Below are positions 50,725 through 62,600 of a DNA stretch of 64,000 nucleotides, in pieces. The position numbers and the translations under genes were made by a program. Every line of letters begins with the position of its first letter. Within the stretch, counting starts at the first letter, position 1. The notes under the pieces were generated by a model. The model worked only from the letters and a program-made list of their open reading frames with translations, was not told where the DNA came from and searched no databases. Source of the DNA: Corbicula japonica (taxonomy: Eukaryota; Mollusca; Bivalvia; Venerida; Cyrenidae); the NCBI GenBank assembly GCA_038501625.1, contig JAZAYU010000001.1:6465457-6529456 (forward strand), in the 5' to 3' direction.

Positions 50725-50960
50725 AAAGAAACTCTAAAGCCACCGAAAACGACAAATATCAAATAATTGCAGGCTAGGATTGATTGTGTCAGTTTATGAG
50801 AAGTTCTTGAAATGAACGTTACTGTCCAAACTGCATAGTCCCAGGCTGAGCGCAACTCAATATTTTCACACATATTTAAAATATCGTGCACAACGCCTTT
50901 CAAGGATGGTATTTATTTCAGATCCTTTTACGGACGCCACACGGCACAAACTATGCTAAT
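50725..50960 (-). repeat. Dispersed repeat R1, minus copy
   Basis: aaagccaccgaaaacgacaa, attgcaggctaggattgatt, gctgagcgcaactcaatatt and a tail with acgccacacggcacaaacta. Confidence 0.7.
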
Positions 50961-50969
50961 TCGATAACT

Positions 50970-51200
50970 TAATAGATCTTAAAGAAACTTTTAACGTCCC
51001 CGAACACGACAAATATTAACATATTGCAGACTCGGTTTGATTGAGCAGTTACGGAACCGCATATTACTTCCGCGATGCCAAGCCCAGAAATGAGCGCAAC
51101 CAATTTTTTCACACATAAATATCAAATCCAAAGGACATAAATGATAACAGCACTGATTAAATGTTGGGGTGGAGTTTTACGGGCGCCACACTGCACAAAT
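50970..51200 (-). repeat. Dispersed repeat R1, second adjacent minus copy
   Basis: ccccgaacacgacaaatatt, attgcagactcggtttgatt and gagcgcaaccaattttttca, with a tail gcgccacactgcacaaatag. It runs in the same direction as the copy just before it, so the two form a direct pair. Confidence 0.7.
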
Positions 51201-52008
51201 AGTGCCGCTGTAAATTGATCACCTAATAGTTGTCAGCCAAATAATTTTATAACTAACTGAAGTAAAACAAAATTTCTGTCATAAGCCGCGTCGGAAACAG
51301 CACTTCTAGCAAAAAAAAAAGCGTGTCATATATGAAATGTTAGCACGTTCTCACAGACATTTAGACAGAGGATGGATGAAAGTTTCATTTACGTGAAAAG
51401 TTTTTACATATAAAATTATCTGAAATTATCTTTTGTTGCATGCAATTTATCCACTTATTCATAAAGGAATCTTATTTAGGTCTATGTAACATGTTCGAGT
51501 TGTAAGTTCAATCACATCTCATTCATTTCTGGTATGATAGACAACATGTTGCATCAGATAAGAATTATAAATTACCAAAGAATAAGTTATTACTAAATTT
51601 TACTCAACTGTCGTAAGTGCGATTTACCAAGTCTTCGCCCACTGGCGCTGGACCAGCCGCCCCACCCCCTGCCAACCCTTACTAATACACCTTTTTTGTA
51701 AAAATGGTGTCAAGTCACTAATAGTAATATTTTTCCATTCTATCAAAATATGCGAAAATACATCGTCAAAATCGTATTCTAAATAAAAAATATATCTATA
51801 TATATATAATTGAATAACGGTCAGGAACGGCTCCAGACCCTGCTACTGTTCGAGAGACTGATTTTCCTACAATAAGGAGGGTTCCAGCCTGACACTCTTG
51901 GGTTCCAAGCAACAGGGTCTGATCTAACAGTAAATGTCAAAAAGTCTCACCAAAAGCTCGAAATACGCGTTATATTTAACAGAAAACGGCCTCCGAAATG
52001 CAGGTTAT

Positions 52009-52204
52009 TTTTTCATAGATTCTTCACCCCAGTGCGACTTCCGGAAATCCCCGACGCTTTTGTTCGAAGCGTTCTGATTGGTAGAACTATTGACTTAGTC
52101 CGGGAAATACTTTGCACACAAATCGTTTGGCCAATCAGAAAGCTCCTAACAAATGCGTCAGGAATTTCCGGAAGTCGCACTGGAGAGAAGAATCTATGAA
52201 AAAA
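52009..52204. repeat. Small inverted-repeat element (about 195 bp)
   Basis: Left arm ttttcatagattcttcaccc, cagtgcgacttccggaaat; right arm atttccggaagtcgcactgg, agagaagaatctatgaaaaa. The arms are about 45 bp with few mismatches and tgcgtca/gacgc inner ends. No coding content. Confidence 0.75.
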
Positions 52205-52904
52205 GTCAATTGCTCAGCATTCGTGGAATGGTGTGCTGGATTGTGCTTTACAAGTGTGCAAAACATTTCCGCCTGCTTTCGCGCTGACCACAAAACCCCA
52301 CTTACTTGAAAACGCTCTCGAGGTCGCAATGATACACCCGAAGTTAACGACCGCGCGTCGCCGTGTTCCCGGCATCGTTAGTTAAGACTGGCGCACCAGT
52401 CTAAAAAATGATTTTGTGAGAAGTTTTTGTTCAACATATAACAAGTTTTTAATTCCTGGGATGACAGGCAGATTCCAATAAATGGAGTAATTAATAATTC
52501 ATTTTCTGTAGAAAAGATTAGACCTTTGATTGTAACAGGCGGAAGTCACTTCTTGTTAATTTTGTCATTAAGAGGAGCAAATCATGATGTTCCATTCTCT
52601 GTAGAGAATAGAAGTTGCTTCCCTTCAATTCTATTTAATAAACAGCACATGTGGATGAAAATAAAACTTCAGTTTAATGGAAGCCTTTTTATTCAGAGAA
52701 AAGGCTTCACTGTAGCACCTTTTAAAAGCACTTCACATAAGATAAGAAATGCGAATGCATTCTGAAGTATATAGTATATAGAACTTTAAATGCATTTTGT
52801 CAATTCCATTCAGTTGCAATTATGGTAGATAACTACACAGTTCTTATCAAATGAGATATTTTCTCAAAAAATCTCAAAAATGGAGAACTTATTACATGGC
52901 AATA

Positions 52905-53070
52905 TGGCCAGTTTTTCCGCCTAACCCCAGGTTGGGCGCAAATCAATATTTTCACACATTAATATCGTGCTGATCTGCCTTTAGTGCTGAACGACGAAAT
53001 TTATAACAGCACTGACCAGTCGCCATTTCACCAAATCAGATGCTTGAGATAAAACCTTCAGCCTTGAATT
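52905..53070 (-). repeat. R1 end fused to a CTGAAGG-family half copy
   Basis: taaccccaggttgggcgcaa and atcaatattttcacacatta (R1 end), then gaccagtcgccatttcacca and aatcagatgcttgagat (hairpin family). Confidence 0.5.
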
Positions 53071-53887
53071 GTTACCACGTTATCGCAGAAATTTAGATAT
53101 GGGATGGATGAAAGTTTCATATACGTGAAAAGTTCTTCGCATAAAAACAGCAGCAGACAAATCACAGTCAACAGCAGCAGACAAAAACCTTTTTTTTCAG
53201 TTCAATTACACAAAATACTTTCAAATGAAAGTAGAATAAAGAAAAACAATATTTCAATGTGAGTTCATTATTATAATTATGGGAAAGTTATGCAACTTTT
53301 ACTTTTTTGTAACCAAAGGAAATAAATTAATATAATTATTTCTTTTTATATTTTTATATTTTCTTGTTTTCCAATCTTTGCTTCTCGGTATGGTCAATGA
53401 TTACCAACCTTGATTTGCTTTTTGCTTGACAATGCCCTAAGCATCTTATGCTATATACGTTTGCTTGTTTTGTACACTCATCTAAAGTTCTAATTGGTCA
53501 TTTTTGTAATTTTATTTAGAAAGACTTAGACTTGACACTTTATTTGTGAACGATTGCCATTGTCCGGTGTCTATAAGAACATCAGATGCCTAAAAGTAAA
53601 ACCAGCATGTTAGTAACTCCGCTTTGGGGAAATAAACCAGTGTTCCTAGCACGAATTTGAAATATGTTTGGAAGTACAAATTTGCAATATGCTTGGAGGC
53701 ACAAATTTGCAATATGCTTGGATTGGGTTTTATACATGTTAGCAATCTCTGGAAAAGTGTAAGTTTATATATAAAACCTGGACAGTAATAGTAGTAATAG
53801 AGAGCACAGCGGAAACAACAACAACAATTACAGTAACGGCGATAATAATTTTGCAGAAACAGCAGTAATAGTAATAATATTGCTGTT

Positions 53888-54124
53888 TTGCTTGTAAACG
53901 GGCGGGGCACTGCACGTGTAAAGCTTGAAGTAGATGCTGGACGACCACCTGATTCTAACGTAGTTTTGTCGGCTATTAAGATAGTATTCGAACGCTATCC
54001 GAACTTGACAGTTTCGTCAGATTGCCGTATATGTAGGCAAATTTTACTGTCGTATGTAGAAACAAGAAATATCTTTAAAAAAGATAAACGGCGTAGATTG
54101 TATATGAAACGATGCAGTTTGTAG
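53888..54124 (+). other. Open frame of uncertain status
   Basis: Plus-strand frame includes ARVKLEVDAGRPPDSNVVLS and YPNLTVSSDCRICRQILLSY, ending KDKRRRLYMKRCSL at 54124. The residue mix is more protein-like than most frames here. No family was recognised and no convincing upstream exon was found. It could be a terminal exon of an unknown gene. Confidence 0.2.
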
Positions 54125-55253
54125 CTGGTATTATTCACTTCATCTTGATTTACGTGTAAATTAAATATTTTCATTTTGAATCCTTCACAATGACTTTTTA
54201 TTAAAATTACTTAGATTTGAATGTAAAATTACATCCCAAACAAATTAAGGAACAGATAAATAGATTTTCATTTTGTTTATAAATGTGAATCTAATAATTA
54301 TGAAAACGGATTTTAAAGGTCTTTGCTTTATTAATACATTAAACACAAAAAACAAATTAGTAGAGGATGTATTAATTACCAAGATAATAAAGAAATTCAG
54401 TAAAGATCTTAAGACTTATTGTGAACAATAAACAATAATAATGAGTTATAAGTGTTTTCTTTAAAACTTACAGAGAAATTCCAAGGAACATGAAACAATT
54501 CTAGAATATAACACAACTACTCTGTGAAAGCTGTATGCTTTAATTGCAATCTGATAAAATTCATCTACTGAAAACCGTTACGCTAACATGTTCTTAGATC
54601 TGACTTGACGGCAATTACTTTAATAGCGGACTCGAAGTTTTTTCGCGTAACATATTACACATAGTTGCCAGATTTAAGACAGGTAAGCACATTGTAAAAT
54701 CGTCAGTCGCGATAAAGAATGAGTTTTATATAAGAAACGTATTGTAAAAGGCATTGGTTGTGTTTATTAATAAAACATAATGTATCAGATGATATATCAA
54801 TTGCCGAAAGAATAAAATATATTTAGTGAAGACTTCAAGACTTTTAAAATAGCGAACTCATTGTTTATGAATATCGCGTAGCATATTATATACAGCTGCC
54901 CGATTTCAGAGACGTTTAAACATTTTAATTACTGAAAGAGCTGGGATAAATTTCCATGAACTAAAATCTCACAAATATTACAATAATTCAAGCTCGCAGA
55001 TTTTATTACTTAAATTTTAAGCTTTACAGTGAAAGTTTAACATCGTTTTCTTTAAGCCATTTCCACTTACTTTCACTTTCATTTTGTATATAAAGGTTGA
55101 TATAAAAGAGTGACTGTATTGTTGTTGACAAATAATCCTAGCCAATGACGAGTACTGTAGTGTGCCTCATTTCAACATCTTTCAACACAAGAATATAGCA
55201 AAGATCTAAACGTCACAGCAATAATCGTTTCAAACAGTGTAAACTAATTGTTT

Positions 55254-55462
55254 AAAAATCCCAGTAGATACCTCTACACCCTACTAGATGCCTCTCTGGT
55301 GGAAATAGCTACCAATCGAAATAGTTTATTTAATTTTCCCGCTGCATAATAATATAATACCAGTATTATTTACAACATTTCATTCGTTAATAAATTAGGT
55401 CAAAAGTGAGCTTAGACAGCTGCGCCGAATCAAAAGTGAGCTTAGACAGCTACGCCGAAAAA
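55254..55462 (-). repeat. Dispersed repeat R3, minus copy
   Basis: Reverse of the 17118 copy: atcccagtagatacctctac, tagatgcctctctggtggaa, ccaatcgaaatagtttattt and gtcaaaagtgagcttagaca. The end unit (caaaagtgagcttagacagc, tncgccgaa) is present twice. Confidence 0.7.
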
Positions 55463-55821
55463 AAGCATTTTCCTATAAATCAATAACAATAAAGGCGATT
55501 TGGGTTGTCTGGAAATAACATTCTTTAGTTGATTTTGTGCAGTGGGTCAGGAGCGGATCTGGCGGCGTAAGTTTAATTGGTGTAGTTTTTTTCTTTCAGA
55601 AAAGATAAATTGACCGACGTTGTTGCTGCTGCTACTGCCAGTAGTGTTACTGCTGTATCGAAAAACAGCACATTTGCTATTGTTGCACAGCTTACTACTC
55701 GAACACACGAAGCGTTAAGTCTTTTCTTAATTTGAGTTATATAAATGGTTTAGCACAACCGACTTTAGCCACTGCGATTGAGCTATAGATTCAGCAATAG
55801 CGGAATCCGTAATGTTTGGCC

Positions 55822-55935
55822 CAAGATTGTGAAACTGAGAATGGAAACCAGTCTCAAATCAGTCGCCATTTCAGCCAATCAAATGCTTGAGATTTGAAAT
55901 GGGTTTCTAATCTCAGTTTTATAATCTTCAGTCCA
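55822..55935. repeat. Hairpin element (CTGAAGG family), complete
   Basis: Arms gattgtgaaactgagaatgg, aaaccagtctcaaat and atttgaaatgggtttctaat, ctcagttttataatcttcag pair around a centre tcgccatttcagccaatcaa. Confidence 0.7.
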
Positions 55936-56149
55936 GTTTTTACAATAACATCGGAGCCTGAGTAAAATACTGAAACACTTCATAAAGTTGACAAATTTTA
56001 TTTGCCTTATTGCACAATACAGTTTCACAAAATAGTGGAAACAGATATCTAAACCAAAATCATAATGTTGGATATACACAAATCAAAACAGGCGGTATTG
56101 TATAAAAAATAATAAAGTCTTGGCTTGGCCTGTGCAATCGAGTTATGAA

Positions 56150-57018
56150 TTATGGCATTTTACATCTAGTTTGGTAACATGCTGTAAGATTGTCTCCACA
56201 AGGAATGATCTGCCCCGCGCTATCCGCACATTCATTTGGCATATGTTCGGGGCTCGTTTTGCACGCCGCAGCACATTTGTTGTATTCTTCCATACACTTC
56301 ACTCTGCATCTCACACTTTGACCTTGTGACGTCATCATCATGGAGACAAGCAGTACAAACACGATGCAAATGTGGGACCTCATCCTAGAAATAATATATA
56401 AATGATAAGATTTGGCAATGAAGTATGACATGGTATGTTAGGTAATAAATAAAGTTACCCTGGTGTTCTCTGGCGACTTTGTTCTCCGGCTGCAGCGGTC
56501 CCAGTTTTAAATATTTCTATATTAAACAAATTTAAGTGTGCATGAAATAAATCAACATACCACGATGCTCTCCCACGATTTATATTTAAGATACCGATAG
56601 CAGAATGATTTAATATGACCAACGTAAGAAATTGAAAATTTTAACATCAAACTAGATCTCCAAACTCAGTATGTATTTGTTTATGCATGCTGTTTAGTTT
56701 ATAGCCTTGGTTTATACAAAAAAGTCCTACGTTATAAGAAAATGTAGCTGAATAAACGCTATCTTGAAGACTTGACGCTTGACCAATTTAGCCTTACTTG
56801 AGATAAATAATTTATTTGACCATAAATTTGGTATACCATTTTAAAGACGATTCTTCTTAAGAATTCAATTTATATTTTCTATTTGAAATTAAAACTAATA
56901 AATTTAATTTTAATTTGTCTTTATTATTTAAAACAAAATAATTAAAATACAGTGTCACTTACTTGTTGTTTAAATTTCTGTGTAGATTAGAGTTTATCAG
57001 AATCAAAAACAGTAACAG
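56150..57018 (-). CDS. Secreted Cys-rich peptide 1 (77 aa)
   Basis: Coding exon 56150-56384 with ATG at 56383-56381, one base after an acceptor (attatttctag). A non-coding first exon runs from about 57018 to 56963 and ends at a GTAAGT donor. A longer frame continues upstream of this ATG, but the splice site and the paralog both favour the ATG used. The product begins MRSHICIVFVLLVSMMMTSQ, a signal peptide likely cut after GQ or nearby. The mature part is about 55 aa with eight cysteines spaced C-x3-C-x6-C-x3-C-x10-C-x9-C-x6-C-x4-C, all acidic/basic mixed, ending QTRCKMP. An Asn-Leu-Thr sequon (NLT) sits before Cys7. No family was recognised; four disulfides are likely. It could be a defence, signalling or other secreted peptide. 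It is head to head with its paralog at 62386. Confidence 0.8.
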
Positions 57019-57042
57019 TATCTTTGTCTAGCAAGCATGTGC

Positions 57043-57049
57043 TTTTATA
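57043..57049 (-). promoter_or_regulatory. TATA box of Cys-rich peptide 1
   Basis: TATAAAA on the minus strand, about 80 bases upstream of the GTAAGT donor of the non-coding exon. A start near 57018 would fit the usual TATA spacing. The paralog has the same TATAAAAGC core. Confidence 0.75.
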
Positions 57050-57298
57050 CCTTTTGCCAAACACGTGCAAAAATACCAACATAAGTGACAGTATCCGCCT
57101 GCAGTGCAAAACAGTTTGCGAGCATTGTAAAGGGGATTGTCCTTATGTGAACAAGTGTTTATTTGGCATTTTGAAATAAATCTTGTCTTAAAATAGGTTC
57201 ACATTTACGTAGTCTATCATACTTGCTCATTATTGATGATGTTAGATGAAGCAGTACTTACTACTTTTTGAAAAGTCTTAACTATTAAGTTTTTAATG

Positions 57299-57388
57299 TA
57301 TACTTAAAGAAATTAGAAATGCAACTTCTTCAAACACGAAATAAAGTTCGTTTTTAAAGAAGTTGCGTTTCTTATTTCTTTAAGTATC
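57299..57388. repeat. Palindromic element (R4 family)
   Basis: acttaaagaaattagaaatg, caacttcttcaaaca paired with ttaaagaagttgcgtttctt, atttctttaagta. Same family as the two hairpins at 23005-23182. It lies between the two divergent peptide genes. Confidence 0.8.
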
Positions 57389-58659
57389 ATATCTCTAGAT
57401 TTTTCTTTATGGCCAATATTATTGAATAAAATTAATAAGTATAAACATAAAGGTCTTCAATCAAATGAGAGTTTTGAGACTTATTCACTGGCATATTGAA
57501 CAACAGATAATCTTTCTGAACAACAAACTACTACCTTTAATATTTAGACGACGTTACTTGATGAGTTATTTGTTGTGTTGAGTTATTTCGCCCTCACTTC
57601 ACCTTTCAACAATACCACAAGTACAAACATATAAGTTCATTGACAGTGCGGAGAGTAACTTTTTAACTGATTTGCTCCTGCTCATGTTAAGTAATGGATA
57701 TGAACATTAACTGTCCACGCCTTCTAGACCAAAGTCCCCAAACGATGGGGAATTTTGAACCTTCCATTCGGTATTTTCAGATAAATACAATTCATTAATC
57801 AGCGGCCTGGATAAACGAATGAGTTTGGCCTAAACAAGAAAACTATGAGCGAAACTGGACAGTATATAATTTTGACAGCGGATCTGAGAGTATTAAAGAT
57901 AATGCCAAAGGCGAGAAGTAACAAGCAGGAGGTATATTCTTGGAGTCATGGAACACTGTCCAAAGGAATACTGAAACCATCCATATCAAAAGGCAGAAAA
58001 AAATGCATATTTTTTGTGAGAAACAACCCAATGATAATAACCAGGTTCAATTGCTAATAATTTGTGTCTTATTTTCATTTATTTGTGATTAAAAATAAAT
58101 ATACCCTTAAACTGATTTCAGAAATCTACTAACTTCACTCCATAGTCACGGATAAACTCGTCCACATCTCACCACACACATGCAACACTGTGAAAACCTC
58201 AGATCTTAAAAACTGATTTCAGAAAACGATTGACTTTACTCAGTTCTCACTGTATTACTCGCCTTTACAGAAAAATAGCCTGCCAGACAAATGCCTTACT
58301 GTAAAACATCACTTAAACAACCCTCAACGAGCAAACCCTACCATAAACAAAATCTCATTATTGACCTAAACAGACTTCAGGCTGATATTCAGTACTTACT
58401 GTGAACAATGATAAATTCATATAAACTACAAACAATATCGGCACCTAAGTGTAATGTTTTTGCACGAATATGACGTTATGCTTTTGACAAATACTTTCAA
58501 CTGATTCTTTATCAACACTTATTTCATAAAAGTTGACTTTAAGCACTACATGCCTCAGCACAAATAATAAAGAATGTCATCAGTTAAACCCAAATATCAA
58601 AGCATATATTCTTAGCACTTTTTACTTGTACATTTGTGTTTGTATCGAAACTTGAAGGG

Positions 58660-58870
58660 ACAACTGTTAGATTAGTGCACACCAGAACCTGCCTTGACCA
58701 GTCGCCATTTCAGCCAATCAGATGCTTGAGATTTGAGACTGGTTTCCAAACTCAGCTTTATAACCTTCAGCCCTGGTTAAAACTACGAGTGGCACTACAT
58801 AGGATTTTCCACTGACCGTTTCAAGGCAGTAACCGTTTGTAAATGTTTGTTGTATGGCTTCATACAGCTT
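58660..58870 (+). repeat. Nested repeats: CTGAAGG half copy within an R2 copy
   Basis: An R2 start (gttagattagtgcacaccag, aacctg) is interrupted by gaccagtcgccatttcagcc ... ctttataaccttcagccctg, then R2 continues with actgaccgtttcaaggcagt. The hairpin-family element apparently inserted into R2. Confidence 0.6.
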
Positions 58871-59651
58871 ATCCTAAATTTTCACCTTTTTGTAAATTTA
58901 TTCTAAACCCATCAACCAATTTTGTTCCGCACCACAATGTCAATAATGTTGTAGTAGTTTGTACTTGCAGTCAAGTGTGGATAAAGATATAATTCATTAC
59001 TCATCTCTTATTTTAAATAGTTTGTGTTTTGTTGTTAAATAACAGTTCAGCTGTTGCGAAATAATCGCCTCAAGACACTAATTTGCTTATGTTACCTATG
59101 TTCGAAGCGATGTTGCCATAAATAAAATAATGAACGTAAGCCAATGGCTCAGTATGTTTCAAAAACAAGCAAAACTGTTTAATTCCGTAGTGTTTAATGT
59201 TTAGAAACACACAACTGTATTACATTTTAACATTGACTCATTATTTTATGATGTGAACAAACGTTCACCTGTAAATTCAGAATATTTTGCACAAGTTCAC
59301 ATCCCAAAATCGGTAGCGATGGCAACTACTGTTCTTTTTCAGTTGCAGACTGTTGTGTTCTTTAAATTATCCAAAGTTAAGACCAATCCATTAGCTATTG
59401 AAATGATACTTAAAGAGACCTGGGTAAGGTAAGGTACATCAACCCGCCCGTAGCCCAGCCGCTTCTCTCTAGCCACAGGATTCTTATATTATATTACTTA
59501 TTTGCCTTGCTGCAATTTGTCAAAAGTTTAAACCAGTTTGCAGCCCAACAAAAGAAAGACATTAACACAATCCCTATTAATACGGACGCACTTTTTTGCA
59601 CTCCGCCTACGTCTGTTGACAAATTATGATATTTATACTGAGATGTTTGAG

Positions 59652-59658
59652 TATAAAA
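59652..59658 (+). promoter_or_regulatory. TATA box of Cys-rich peptide 2
   Basis: TATAAAA followed by gcgg, about 70 bases before a donor AAAAG/GTAAGA at 59728. The layout is like that of the paralog. Confidence 0.7.
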
Positions 59659-59681
59659 GCGGCTAATCGCTGTACAGCTGT

Positions 59682-62600
59682 ACAAATTCACAGAACACAC
59701 CACAAAGACATAAAAACTTGAATAAAAGGTAAGAATATATTTATTTAATATTAAACAAATATTCGTCGAAGAATTTGCATAAACATATCAGTGGAACTTA
59801 AATTCGTGGTAAACAAATTCTCTGTGTTTTTACGTCAGTGGACACTGTTTCAGCAGCTTTACCGCCACTAGTAACGGATGAAAAAAAAATTGCACATCGT
59901 GATAAAACCATGAAACTTTGCCCCAAAATGAATAAAAATAACAGGGATGACTATGCCTTATGGATTCAACAGTGAATCACAAACCTTTGGCACAGTTACA
60001 ATCAGTCGATTAGATTTGTAAAACTACAAAACACCAATATGTAGATAATGCATATAAACACAAGCCTTGAAACATTTTAAACTAAACACTGCCATAAGGC
60101 CATTGGTGACATTAACACCGCAGTAAACAAGATTAATCATTCAAAACTTACAGGTTTGTTGTTATTTATCTAGGTTGGTTGTATAAATGTTTGAAATTAA
60201 ATGTTTTTTAAGTTATTCAAAATATTTATCCGGAAAAAGGTGGCTGATTTTGTTGTATTGACTAAACCTTGAATGGTATTTGACTGGACATGCGTCCGTT
60301 ATTATCTTCTGTAAAATGTTTTTTGTCGATAAGGGTAATATCACTGACATTTCACCAGACCCAAAAGCTTCATAAAGGATAGGCCCACATGAAAAACTGT
60401 GTGATACTCGTCTAGTATATTATACAATGAAACTTTGCACAAATGAATCTTACTCATGTATCTTGATTTTGCATACAGTAAGACACGTTAAAACAGTAAT
60501 AAAAACAAGCTAGACCTTAAAATTCCTTAAACTCCTGGTTTAAACCCCCAGTGGCAAGTTGATTTGCCACTGGCCGTTCCAATGCGGTAACCCCTCGGGT
60601 TCTCATTTTTGTTAATTGTAAGTGGTGTCTCTTTTGAAACTGATCATTTTATTAACCATGCTCTCTCCCTCTCTTCTTCTTGACTGTGTCGGGAGGCTGT
60701 TTTTCTGAATGTGGCGATTCCTGATATGCATATTTCACCTTTTTAAAAATTCCTTAAAATTCTATTTACATAAAGTCACAAAAACTAAGCGATACAAAAC
60801 ATAATTTTAAATTCCAACGTGATTGCAATGTTACTGACAAGAAAATGTTGTGTACTTTGTAAAAAACTTTCAACTACTAAAAGAGAAATCAGTGATTGTC
60901 ATCCGTTTACGCGACCAGGAAGCGACCAGAAAATTGAAGGTCAAACACACTTTTACTAACATCTCGTAAAGTTTACATATGTAAGTCAAGAGGACACAAT
61001 AAATTGTTGTCAGTATCATATTACTCATGTGGGCATTTAAAATGATGTTCTGTGTTGTTTAGTTTTTGTGAATTTATGTAAATAGAAGTTGAGGGAATTT
61101 TAAGATCTCGCTATTTTTCTTTACTGTTCCAACCTGTCTTACCATCTGCAAAATAAAGATACATGAATAACATACATTTGTGCAAAGTTTCATTTAACGG
61201 CATTTTGCCTTTATTGAGATTTTGTTTATTTTCTTTTTATGGATCAACAGGATTGGGAGGAGTGTGGTAAGCCCTTAAGAGCCGTCTTCAGTCGTCATTC
61301 ACTGTCATTGGTAATAAATAAAAGTATCAACTTCTCTGTAACGGAAAAAATGCAGTTCAATAAAATTGTTATTAATGTAACTTCATTTTACATACGTTAA
61401 TTAAGAAAAGTCAGTACAGTAAAGAAAAATAGATAGACCTAAAAATTCCCCAAAATTCTATTTACATAAATTCACAAATTTTTAAACTAAACAACACAAA
61501 ACTGACATCAAATTGTTATATTCATCACTGGAAAAACTTTCTATTACGGACAGAGAAATCAACGTTTGTCATTAATTGACGCGACCAGGAAGCGACCAGA
61601 AAATTCAATGTCAAACACCCTTTTACAAATATCTCATATTGCTTACATTCAGAAGGACACAAAATATTGCTGTCAGTTTCATATAACCAATGTGGGCAAT
61701 TAAAATGAGGTTTCGTGTTGTTTAGTTGTTTTTTTGTGAATTTATGTAAAAATAATTTTAGGGAATTTGTTATCTAGTTATTTTTTTCTTTCGTGTTCTA
61801 ATGTGTCTTCATATACGCGAAATAAAGATATAATATAATGCATCATTAATAACATTTATTTGTGAAAAGTTTCATTGAGCGGGATTTTGCCGTAAGACAG
61901 ACTTTGATAATTTTCTTTTTCATCGATGAACTTGCAATGATAACTGCAGTGGGTCCTTACAACAATGAAAATTGAGCCTGTGTTCATTGGGAAATCGTTA
62001 CCTCCAATAACATGATTTACAACAATAGCTTGGTAACTGTCAAAAATTTTCCTGTAGGGCTGTTCTTGATATGTTGTTACATTAAGTGTTTTATTATAAT
62101 TAAAGATTGCTTCTATCTCGGTATAAATCTTTAATATCACGATTATAGAACGTACACTTCATGTTCTACCGGTCATGTCAGGGCGGTTAGGGAAATTGAG
62201 TTGCGTTGATGGAAAGCGAAACCAATTGTAGAGTTGCTTTTTTTTTCAGAAAATGTCATGGTCGTTAATGTATTTATTGCTATGGTGGGTGTTGGTAGGT
62301 AGAATCTGGGTATCTGTAATATTTTGTAGTTTGTATTTTACGTTAGCATGCTCGGAAAATAACGTTGTTTTTTTTTATTTTAAAGATGAGGTCTCACTTC
62401 TGCGTCGTTTTTGTTCTTCTTGTCACCATGGTGATGATGTCAACTAAAGGTCAAAGTGTGAAATGCAGAGCAAAGTGCATGGACGAATACAACGTGTGTG
62501 CCGACTTGTGCAAAGACAGCATCTCACATATGCCATTACAATGCGCAGATAGCACGGGAGTAATGATTCCTTGTGCGGAAAATCTTACAGCATGTTACGT

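Larger units (their letters stand above)
60427..61260. repeat. Inverted composite repeat in the peptide 2 intron
   Basis: aatgaaactttgcacaaatg ... catgtatcttgattttgcat at 60427-60490 reappears in reverse complement at about 61135-61197. Between them are an R2 copy (60530-60740) and an inverted-repeat element (60745-61102). Confidence 0.65.

Noticed and set aside
53590..53948. Frames rich in YYYYYC/VVVV
   Set aside because: They follow an (AAC)/(AAT) microsatellite-like stretch.
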